Assembly (NCBI GenBank): GCA_919902965.1
Contig: CAKKSJ010000331.1
Location: forward strand, 1-9,452
DNA: 9,452 nucleotides
Origin: Burkholderiales bacterium
GTDB lineage: Bacteria > Pseudomonadota > Gammaproteobacteria > Burkholderiales > SG8-39
Direction: 5' to 3'
The notes below the pieces were generated by a model. The model was not told the DNA's origin, did not search any database, and saw only the letters and a list, made by a program, of their open reading frames with translations. The position numbers were made by a program, and so were the translations under genes. Of the stretch, positions 1-5,225 are shown piece after piece. Numbering within the stretch: the first letter of the stretch is position 1; each line of letters starts with the position of its first letter.

Positions 1-839
1 TTGCCTTTCTCGCGCGAACGCCAGGCGTAGTAGAGATTGCCCACGGGTGTGACTTCCTCCACCGCTCTGACCACCAGGCGCCTCGCCTTGATCAGCGGCG
101 CGGCGGCGTGCGCGGGCAGATAGCCGCAGCCCAGGCCCGCCACCTGCGCCGCCACTTTGGAGTCCAGGTCCGGGACGGTAAGCACGTCCTGGCCGGTCAA
201 CAGGCCAATCGAGCGAGGCGGCAGATTGCGCGAGCTGTCGCCGATGGCGACCGCGCGGTGGGCGAGTATCTGTTCGTGCTTGAGCGGTTCGGGCAGCGCG
301 GCCAGCGGATGGGCAGGGGCGACGGCGAACACGAAATCTTTGTAGCCCAGCATGCGTATGGCGTAACCGCCGCCCGCCGGCACTTCGCCCGACACGCCCA
401 AGGCCAGTTCCGCCCGCCCCGACGCGAGCGCATCCCAGGTGCCGGCGAGCACTTCGTGCGCCAGACGTATGCGGGTGCCGGATTGTTCGGCGTAGAACGC
501 CGCGATCAGGGGGAACATCTGCTGCGCCGGGATCATGATGTCGAGCGCAATGCGGAATTCCGTCTCCCAGCCGGTGGCGACGCGCTTTACGCGGCATTCG
601 AGTTCCCCGGCGGCGCGCAGCAAAGCCCGGCCTTCCTGCATCAGTTCCTGTCCTGCCGGCGTGAGTCGCGCCCGGTGGCCGCTGCGGTCGAACAGCAAAA
701 CGTCCAGATCCTGCTCGAGTTTCTGCACCGTATAGGTCAGCGCCGAGGGCACGCGGTGCAGCTCGGCCGCGGCGGCGGCAAAGCTGCCCAGGCGCTCGAT
801 CGCGTCCATCGCCTGCAATGCGTCCAGGGTCAGTTTCAT
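1..839 (-). CDS. yhaJ: LysR-family transcriptional regulator, YhaJ-like (3' end beyond window)
   Basis: Translating the minus strand from an ATG at 839 gives 279 codons open to the left edge, so perhaps 20 C-terminal residues are missing (E. coli YhaJ is about 298 aa). Residues 1-60 form a LysR winged helix-turn-helix: MDAIERLGSFAAAAAELHRV, then VPSALTYTVQKLEQDLDVLL, then the wing segment DRSGHR (51-56). The rest is a periplasmic-binding-protein-like effector domain that includes GWETEFRIALD, VLAGTWDALASGRAELALG and a late AGLGCGYLP. I recall E. coli YhaJ as having near-identical landmarks (MDAIDRRGSFAAAADEL, LFDRSGHR, ARGWET, EVLAGAWERLEQGRAD). YhaJ is reported to activate yqjF in response to dinitrotoluene breakdown products. 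Divergent pirin and DoxX genes next door support a similar role. The start has only a weak ribosome binding site. Family assignment is near certain; orthology to YhaJ is likely but inferred from memory. Confidence 0.88.
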   Translation of the reverse strand, partial: MKLTLDALQAMDAIERLGSFAAAAAELHRVPSALTYTVQKLEQDLDVLLFDRSGHRARLTPAGQELMQEGRALLRAAGELECRVKRVATGWETEFRIALDIMIPAQQMFPLIAAFYAEQSGTRIRLAHEVLAGTWDALASGRAELALGVSGEVPAGGGYAIRMLGYKDFVFAVAPAHPLAALPEPLKHEQILAHRAVAIGDSSRNLPPRSIGLLTGQDVLTVPDLDSKVAAQVAGLGCGYLPAHAAAPLIKARRLVVRAVEEVTPVGNLYYAWRSREKG

Positions 840-853
840 GTCCGGGACATATG

Positions 854-868
854 TTCAATTAATTTGAA
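854..868. promoter_or_regulatory. candidate LysR-type operator, distal dyad
   Basis: TTCAATTAATTTGAA is a perfect 5-bp inverted repeat (TTCAA/TTGAA) around a 5-bp AT-rich centre. It contains the T-N11-A core typical of LysR-family sites. It lies 15 bp upstream of the yhaJ-like start codon and about 100 bp upstream of the pirin gene. If the pirin transcript starts near 929, the dyad centre falls near -68, the usual place for a LysR recognition site. Binding by the adjacent regulator is inference. Confidence 0.5.
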
Positions 869-895
869 GTATTGTGTCAAAATTATCCGCTTTCA

Positions 896-925
896 TTGCA
901 ATTCACGCAAGTCTACTATCTAGAC
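896..925 (+). promoter_or_regulatory. candidate pirin-operon promoter with proximal dyad
   Basis: A -35-like TTGCAA (896-901) and a -10-like TATCTA (917-922) are separated by 15 bp, shorter than ideal, as is common for activator-dependent promoters. The -10 overlaps a second perfect dyad, GTCTACTATCTAGAC (911-925). It has the same 5-5-5 geometry as the one at 854-868 and also contains T-N11-A. A regulator bound here would touch RNA polymerase directly. The promoter call is weak; the dyad itself is seen directly. Confidence 0.35.
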
Positions 926-955
926 AACTGGTTCAGCGCATTAGAACTAACGGAC

Positions 956-962
956 AGGAGGT
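956..962 (+). promoter_or_regulatory. strong Shine-Dalgarno that fixes the pirin start
   Basis: AGGAGGT sits 4 nt before the ATG at 967. It rules in this start over the in-frame ATG at 874, which lacks such a site and would add 31 residues unlike the family N-terminus. Confidence 0.8.
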
Positions 963-966
963 AGCC

Positions 967-1665
967 ATGTTACAGCTACGCAAGAGCAATGAACGCGGTT
1001 ATGCCGACCACGGTTGGCTGAAGTCTTTCCATACGTTTTCCTTCGCCGGGTATCACGATCCCGAGCACATGGGATTCGGCAGCCTGCGCGTGATCAACGA
1101 GGACCGCATCCTCGCAGGCAGCGGCTTCGGCACCCATGGCCACCGCGACATGGAAATCATCAGTTACGTGCTCGAAGGCGCGCTCGCGCACGAAGACAAT
1201 ATGGGCAACGGCTCGAGCATCATCCCCGGGGACGTGCAGCGCATGAGCGCCGGCAAGGGGGTGCTGCACTCCGAATATAACCATTCCAAGGATGGCGCCA
1301 CGCACTTCCTGCAGATCTGGATCGAACCCAATGTCACCGGCATCCGGCCGAGCTACGAGCAAAAGCATTTCGACGCTGCGTCCAAGCGCGGCCGCCTGCG
1401 CCTGATCGCCTCCAGCGATGCGCGCGAAGGCTCGGTGCTGATCCATCAGGACGCGTCGGTGTACGCGGCGCTGCTCGACGGCGCGGAGCGCATCAGCCAC
1501 AAGCTCGCGCCCGCGCGCAAAGCCTACGTGCATGTGGCGCGCGGCAAGCTGACGGTGAATGGTCAGCTTCTCGAAGCAGGCGATGCGCTCAAGGCGAGCG
1601 GCGTGGCCGAGTTGGCGCTGGAAAAAGGCGAGCAGGCTGAAGTGATCCTGTTCGATTTGGTTTGA
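967..1665 (+). CDS. yhaK: pirin-family bicupin protein, YhaK/YhhW type
   Basis: A 232-residue protein, the normal length for bacterial pirins of the YhhW/YhaK group. The N-terminal cupin carries the family signature: WLKSFHTFSFAGYHDPEHMGFGSLRV in pieces at 18-42, then GFGTHGHRDMEIISYVLEG at 53-71 and GKGVLHSEYNH at 97-106. H57, H59, H101 and E103 match the metal-binding set known from the YhhW structure, so metal binding (iron or a similar ion) should be intact. The C-terminal cupin (about 150-232) is more variable. It is a cytosolic protein. Some relatives show quercetin dioxygenase activity in vitro, and E. coli YhaK has been tied to oxidative or nitrosative stress; the in vivo substrate is unknown. 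It is first in the run reading away from the YhaJ-like regulator, with DoxX 25 bp downstream. The symbol rests on this context; yhhW-like would be an equally fair label. Confidence 0.9.
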   Translation: MLQLRKSNERGYADHGWLKSFHTFSFAGYHDPEHMGFGSLRVINEDRILAGSGFGTHGHRDMEIISYVLEGALAHEDNMGNGSSIIPGDVQRMSAGKGVLHSEYNHSKDGATHFLQIWIEPNVTGIRPSYEQKHFDAASKRGRLRLIASSDAREGSVLIHQDASVYAALLDGAERISHKLAPARKAYVHVARGKLTVNGQLLEAGDALKASGVAELALEKGEQAEVILFDLV

Positions 1666-1690
1666 GCAAAAACACTGAAAGGAAGAACAC

Positions 1691-2101
1691 ATGAACACGA
1701 ATTTGCAAAACTCCGCGGCCCTGGCTGGCCGTATCCTGCTGGCGCTGATATTTATCATCTCGGGCTACGGCAAAATCGGTGGCTATGCCGGCACGGCGGG
1801 CTATATGGCGAGCAAGGACATGCCCATGGTCGATATATTGCTACCGCTCACCATTCTGGTCGAACTGGGCGGCGGTTTGCTGATCGCGATAGGCTGGAAA
1901 GCGCGCTGGGCCGCGGCGGTGATCTTCCTGTTCCTGATACCGGTGACGCTGGTGTTCCACAATCCGGCCGGGCTGGATCCGGCCGCGGCGCAGCAGCAGA
2001 TGATCCAGCTGCTCAAGAACCTGTCGATCATGGGCGGCATGCTGGGCCTGTTCGCGTTCGGTCCCGGCGGCTTCAGCCTCGACGCCAAGAAAAGCGCATA
2101 A
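1691..2101 (+). CDS. yqjF: DoxX-family membrane protein, YqjF-like
   Basis: A 136-residue integral membrane protein with four predicted helices at about 10-28, 47-67, 71-89 and 107-124, matching the DoxX fold. Family features include ALIFIISGYGKIGGY near the N-terminus, the VELGGGLLIAIGW segment (57-69), an FHNP motif after helix 3 (89-92), and LLKNLSIMGGMLGL in helix 4. A GGAAG ribosome binding site precedes the ATG. DoxX proteins sit in the cytoplasmic membrane and are linked to quinone, sulfur or redox-stress functions; the biochemistry of this subgroup is not settled. E. coli yqjF, of similar size, is the reported target of YhaJ, and here the two are 850 bp apart with a pirin between. Co-transcription with the pirin gene is likely given the 25-bp gap. 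Family is secure; orthology is inferred. Confidence 0.88.
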   Translation: MNTNLQNSAALAGRILLALIFIISGYGKIGGYAGTAGYMASKDMPMVDILLPLTILVELGGGLLIAIGWKARWAAAVIFLFLIPVTLVFHNPAGLDPAAAQQQMIQLLKNLSIMGGMLGLFAFGPGGFSLDAKKSA

Positions 2102-2114
2102 GCGGGAGGACCCG

Positions 2115-2388
2115 ATGGGCATGCTGGTCAAAGGTATCTGGCAGGATATCGCCTGACGCGGACTGGCGGCTGTTTACGACGCTGGTGCGTTTTGACGCGG
2201 TGCACTACGGGCATTTCAAGTGTAACCTGCGGCGGCTTGTGGACTACGACAATCTTTGGGCTTACACGCGCGAGCTGTACCCTCGCATCAATCCCAACGG
2301 TGTGGTGCCTATGGGGCCTGCGCTCGATTTCGCCGCGCCCCGCGGCCGCGAGCGCCTGGGGTCGGAACAGTACGACGCGCCCGGCTAA
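2115..2388 (+). pseudogene. yqjG: remnant of glutathionyl-hydroquinone reductase (YqjG/Xi-class GST), internally deleted
   Basis: A good ribosome binding site (GGGAGGA) and ATG at 2115 open a reading frame, MGMLVKGIWQDIA, that stops at 2154-2156. This is the usual first stretch of YqjG proteins. One base on, in another frame, comes DADWRLFTTLVRFDAVHYGH, FKCN and VDYDNLWAYTRELYP. That is the well-known C-terminal block of the same family (E. coli: EADIRLWTTLVRFDPVYVTH). It then jumps directly to INPNGVVPMGPALDFAAPRG, omitting the roughly 20 residues (GVAETV...HYYRSH type) that normally lie between. A full-length protein is about 320-330 aa, so roughly 200 residues are gone at the first junction. 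These include the ACPWAHR-type active site whose cysteine reduces glutathionyl-hydroquinones. The piece cannot be an active enzyme. It sits 13 bp after the DoxX gene, as expected for a yqjF-yqjG pair. Confidence 0.85.
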
Positions 2389-2420
2389 GCCGATGGATCG
2401 CGGGACGCCAGGCCGACCTT

Positions 2421-2443
2421 GCCTGACACTCAGCCTGACACTC
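2421..2443. repeat. short tandem direct repeat, 12-bp period
   Basis: GCCTGACACTC occurs at 2421-2431 and again at 2433-2443. It is followed by a weak hairpin, CTGAC (2443-2447) with GTCAG (2454-2458). The gap 2389-2542 otherwise holds no gene. An AT-richer stretch from about 2470 probably contains the GST promoter, but no convincing -35/-10 pair is visible. Confidence 0.6.
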
Positions 2444-2542
2444 TGACTCTCGGGTCAGATCAAAATGCGCTAATATTTGCGCCAGACCGCTGGGCATGCA
2501 AAGTCAATAAAGCGGCGATTCATAATTCCAGGAGGCTATACT

Positions 2543-3215
2543 ATGAAGATCTACTATCACCCGGCATCAACGACCAGCCGTCCGCTCATGCTTTTCGCCG
2601 CGGAGGCGGGAATAGCCATCGACTTCCATGTGGTCGACCTGTTCACCGGCGAGCACATGCAGCCGCCGTATGAGCAGATCAATCCCAATCGCCTGGTTCC
2701 GGTGCTGGAGGACGGCGATTTCCGCCTGACCGAGAGCTCGGCGATCCTCAAGTACCTCGCAGAAAAGAGCGGCTCGCCTGCCTACCCGAAGGACCTGCGC
2801 GCGCGCGCGCGTCAACGAGATGATGGACTGGGTCAACACGCAGCTCTGCCGCGATCTCGCCTATGGTCTCGTCTACCCGCAGATGTTTCCAGGCCACAAG
2901 CGCCCAAGCGACGAGGTGCAAAAGGCAACGCTCGCCTGGGGGAAGGAGCGCGCCCAAGCCTGGATGAAGGTGCTGGACCTAAAGTTGATCGGTCCCAAGA
3001 AGGCCCATCTGTGCGGCGACGAGATCACCATAGCCGACTATTACGCCGCAGCCTTCGTCGCGCTTGCCGAGGCGATTCGCTCCGACCTGTCGGCCTACCC
3101 GAACGTCAAGCGCTGGCTTGGCAACATGAAGGCTCTGAAGAACTGGAACAAGGTGAACGAAGTTTTTGACGGCTACGCCGCGTCGATGAAAGAGGTTGCG
3201 TTCGAGACGGTCTGA
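2543..3215 (+). pseudogene. glutathione S-transferase family gene, frameshifted
   Basis: AGGAGG at 2530-2535 precedes the ATG at 2543. Residues 1-89 form a thioredoxin-like GST N-domain: MKIYYHPASTTSRPLMLFAA, the glutathione-site loop NRLVPVLEDG with its cis-proline P53, and the glutathione-binding TESSAILKYL (E64-S65). At about 2798-2811 the frame slips. The all-helical C-domain continues in a different frame from VNEMMDWVNTQLCRDL through YPQMFPGHKRP, LCGDEITIADYYAA (the conserved N-capping/hydrophobic staple region) and YPNVKRWLGNM to a stop at 3213. Restoring two bases (one GC unit) gives a continuous 224-aa protein of ordinary GST length, reading ...DLRARARVNEMM. As it stands the first frame runs on into nonsense until 3169. 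Apart from the slip both domains look well preserved, so the lesion is recent, a phase-variable tract, or a sequencing error. The substrate is unknown; the class looks theta-like. Confidence 0.85.
2797..2811. repeat. alternating GC dinucleotide run at the GST frameshift
   Basis: Fifteen bases of uninterrupted G/C alternation (seven GC units plus G) lie exactly where the GST frame changes. Gain of one dinucleotide would restore the frame. Such a tract is prone to slipped-strand mispairing and to base-calling errors. Confidence 0.85.
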
Positions 3216-3230
3216 GAGTCCGTATCAAAA

Positions 3231-3250
3231 CGAGGGGGCAGGTCCCCTCG
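3231..3250. terminator. GC-rich hairpin between the GST and VOC genes
   Basis: CGAGGGG (3231-3237) pairs perfectly with CCCCTCG (3244-3250) around a 6-nt loop, 16 bp after the GST stop. On the plus strand no U-tract follows. On the minus strand the stem is followed by TTTTG, so it resembles an intrinsic terminator more when read leftward, although no leftward gene is present here. It may still slow or end transcription from the GST gene. Confidence 0.35.
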
Positions 3251-3335
3251 TGCTCCCCTAAGTCAGGCTGCAACAAGAGAATTTTTGTTACAGATTCCAA
3301 GTGCACGCCTTAACGCCTAACGAGGAGGATCGTCC

Positions 3336-3836
3336 ATGATCAGGAAACTCCATCACAACGCCTATCGCTGCCGCGACTCGGAACAGACGCGGCAGTTCTA
3401 CGAGGACTTTCTGGGATTGCGTCTGGCGGGCACGTTGGAGATCAAGGAGACCAAAAGCGGTCGCAGGACCAATACGCTGCATACTTTCTACGAGCTCGAG
3501 GACGGATCGTATCTCGCGTTCTTCGACGCTCCGGACATGGACTTCGAGTTCAAGAATCAGCATGACTACGATTTGCACATCGCCCTGGAGGTTGAAGAGC
3601 CGGTGCTGGCGCAGATGATGGCCAAAGGAAAGGCGCGCGGCATAGAGACCCGCGGCATCTCCGACCATGGCTTCATTCACTCGATTTACTTCCGCGATCC
3701 GAACGGCTATGTAATCGAGCTGACCGCAAGAACGCCCGAGCATGCGCGCGCCATGGATCCGGCGATCAATGGCGCTCGCGCCAGGCTCGATCAGTGGAGC
3801 GCACACAGGCTGCGGGAACGCAAGGCGCCGACCTGA
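3336..3836 (+). CDS. VOC-superfamily protein (glyoxalase/extradiol dioxygenase fold)
   Basis: A 166-residue protein with a strong ribosome binding site (GAGGAGG) before the ATG. Two beta-alpha-beta-beta-beta units are visible. The first starts with KLHHNAYRCRDSEQTRQFYE (4-23) and FLGLRLAG. The second is around DYDLHIALEVEEP (77-89), then DHGFIHSIYFRDPNGYVIEL (110-129). The RDPNGYVIEL string is the classic closing motif of the superfamily. H6 or H7, H81 and E128 occupy the positions where family members hold a divalent metal, so an active metalloenzyme is plausible. A polar C-terminal tail (about 130-166) extends past the fold. The superfamily includes lactoylglutathione lyases, ring-cleaving dioxygenases and resistance proteins; the sequence does not decide among these. 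The gene stands alone between intergenic gaps of 120 and 54 bp. The nearby redox module and GST hint at electrophile or aromatic handling, but this is only context. Confidence 0.85.
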   Translation: MIRKLHHNAYRCRDSEQTRQFYEDFLGLRLAGTLEIKETKSGRRTNTLHTFYELEDGSYLAFFDAPDMDFEFKNQHDYDLHIALEVEEPVLAQMMAKGKARGIETRGISDHGFIHSIYFRDPNGYVIELTARTPEHARAMDPAINGARARLDQWSAHRLRERKAPT

Positions 3837-3890
3837 AGCACGCATGATCACATCGCCGGCCTGAGGGCCAATTAGCCTTAAAATGGCGTT

Positions 3891-4505
3891 ATGAATAACA
3901 TGGTCGTCCTGATCTCAGGCCGCGGCAGCAATATGCGGGCCATGGTTGAAGCCGGCCTGCCGGTTGCGGCTGTGATCAGCAATCGAGCGGAGGCCGCCGG
4001 ACTGGAGTACGCGGCCGGCCGCGGCATCGCGACCGCCGTTGTTTCCCACCGCGGCTATGCCACGCGCGAGGCCTTCGACGCGGCGCTGGCACTGGCGGTC
4101 GACGCCTTTCACCCCGGGCTGGTGGCGCTGGCCGGATTCATGCGCATACTCAGCGCGGGCTTCGTGCAGCGCTACCAGGGCCGCCTGCTCAACATCCATC
4201 CCTCGCTGCTGCCCGCATTCGCCGGGCTGGATACCCATGCCAGAGCGCTCGCGGCGGGGGTGAAGCTGCACGGTTGCACGGTGCATTTCGTCACAGCTGA
4301 ACTCGACCACGGTCCGATCGTCGTCCAGGCGGCGGTGCCGGTGTTCGTGCGCGACGATGCAACCAGTCTGGCCGCGCGCGTGCTGGCGCAGGAACATCGC
4401 ATTTACCCGCAGGCCGCGCGCTGGTTTCTCGACGGGAAACTGGTCATCGAAAACGGCATCGTGCGCGTTAACGGGGATCATCCCCAACAGTTGTACGCGC
4501 CTTGA
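3891..4505 (+). CDS. purN: phosphoribosylglycinamide formyltransferase (GAR transformylase)
   Basis: A 204-residue cytosolic enzyme that transfers the formyl group of 10-formyltetrahydrofolate to GAR, the third step of de novo purine synthesis. Visible motifs are the phosphate-binding LISGRGSNM (7-15), the folate-site region AGFMRILS (81-88), the signature NIHPSLLPAFAGLDTHARAL (101-120), and GCTVHFVTAELDHGPIVVQ (128-146). N101, H103 and D139 match the catalytic trio of E. coli PurN (N106, H108, D144). Length is close to the usual 200-215 aa. The ATG at 3891 puts the first beta strand where family members start; another ATG at 3900 would cut it short. There is no clear Shine-Dalgarno, but TAAAAT at 3879-3884 would place a transcript start almost on the ATG. 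The stop overlaps the next start by 3-4 nt, making purN the first gene of the long plus-strand run. Confidence 0.96.
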   Translation: MNNMVVLISGRGSNMRAMVEAGLPVAAVISNRAEAAGLEYAAGRGIATAVVSHRGYATREAFDAALALAVDAFHPGLVALAGFMRILSAGFVQRYQGRLLNIHPSLLPAFAGLDTHARALAAGVKLHGCTVHFVTAELDHGPIVVQAAVPVFVRDDATSLAARVLAQEHRIYPQAARWFLDGKLVIENGIVRVNGDHPQQLYAP

Positions 4506-5203
4506 TCAGGATTCCGGCCTTTCTCGCAGCCTGTTTGATTGCCGGCGCAAGCGCCGCGCAGCCGCCGCTCAGGATGAGCCTGACTTACGACGTCAGCTAC
4601 AACGGCGTGGTCGCGGCCGAGCTGACTGAACGGCTCGAGCACGACGGCAAGCGCTTTTCGCTGAGCTCCGAAGGGCGCGGCGTCGGTATCGGCGCGCTGT
4701 TCTATCGCGGCGCAGCCCGGCGCTGGTGTCGCGGCGAGATCACCAGCACGGGCCTGCGCCCGCTGGAATACCGCGATCAGCGCGGCGACAAGCCCGCAGC
4801 GGTGGCGAAGTTCGATTGGACAAAGAATACCCTGACGCAGGAGCATGAGGGCAGGAAGGAAACTACCAACATGGTCCTGCCGCTGCAGGATCGCTTGAGT
4901 TTTCTTTACAACTTTGCATTCCAGGCCGCGCCCGGGCTCAAGCAGGGCAGGGAGATCCGCATCAGCGTGACCGACGGCAAAGGCCTGACGCAGTTTGTTT
5001 ACAAAGTCGCCGGACGAGAAATGCTCAAGACCCCGGCGGGCGAACTGGACACGGTGCGCCTGGAGAAGCAGCGTGAGAACAAGGACGACAAGCAAACGGA
5101 ACTCTGGTTTGCGAGCGGCCGCGACTATCTGCCGGTGCGCGTACTGGTCGTCGAGAACGACGGCACGCGCATCGACCAGGTGCTGGCGCGAATCGGAAAC
5201 TGA
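4502..5203 (+). CDS. DUF3108-domain protein, probably periplasmic
   Basis: A 233-residue protein using a TTG start that overlaps the purN stop (TTGA). The start is chosen because the reading frame then opens with a signal peptide, MIRIPAFLAACLIAGASAAQ, likely cut after ASA near residue 18; the next in-frame ATG (4574) would remove it. LAAC at 8-11 resembles a lipobox but comes too early for a normal lipoprotein signal. The mature part matches the DUF3108 pattern: LTYDVSYNGVVAAELTERLE near the start, then SLSSEGRGVGIGALFYRG, PLEYRDQRGDK, MVLPLQDRLSFLYNF, and a late YLPVRVLVVENDGTRIDQVL. The beta-rich, amphipathic repeats suggest an LolA-like or lipid-facing barrel, but the family function is unknown. 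It is coupled to purN and lies 22 bp before an RsmB-family gene, an arrangement I recall from betaproteobacteria. Confidence 0.85.
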   Translation: MIRIPAFLAACLIAGASAAQPPLRMSLTYDVSYNGVVAAELTERLEHDGKRFSLSSEGRGVGIGALFYRGAARRWCRGEITSTGLRPLEYRDQRGDKPAAVAKFDWTKNTLTQEHEGRKETTNMVLPLQDRLSFLYNFAFQAAPGLKQGREIRISVTDGKGLTQFVYKVAGREMLKTPAGELDTVRLEKQRENKDDKQTELWFASGRDYLPVRVLVVENDGTRIDQVLARIGN

Positions 5204-5225
5204 CGCGGGCCGCCGCTGAAAGCCT

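Noticed and set aside
108..923. Long plus-strand open frame opposite the LysR gene (271 codons)
   Set aside because: It is rich in Arg/Gln/Gly with no domain, and the opposite strand encodes a clear LysR regulator. It is a GC-bias shadow frame.
874..966. 31-residue N-terminal extension of the pirin gene from ATG 874
   Set aside because: It covers the promoter/operator region, and a strong Shine-Dalgarno directly precedes ATG 967, where family members begin.
2497..2526. Promoter TGCAAA ... CATAAT before the GST gene
   Set aside because: The -35 match is poor, and CATAAT ends only 3 bp before the ribosome binding site, leaving almost no room for a leader.
3859..3870. Small hairpin GGCC-N4-GGCC as a terminator after the VOC gene
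   Set aside because: Only a 4-bp stem and no T-tract on either strand.
4502..4534. Lipoprotein signal (LAAC) in the DUF3108 protein
   Set aside because: The cysteine is at residue 11, too close to the start for a functional lipoprotein signal; the ASA cut near residue 18 fits better.
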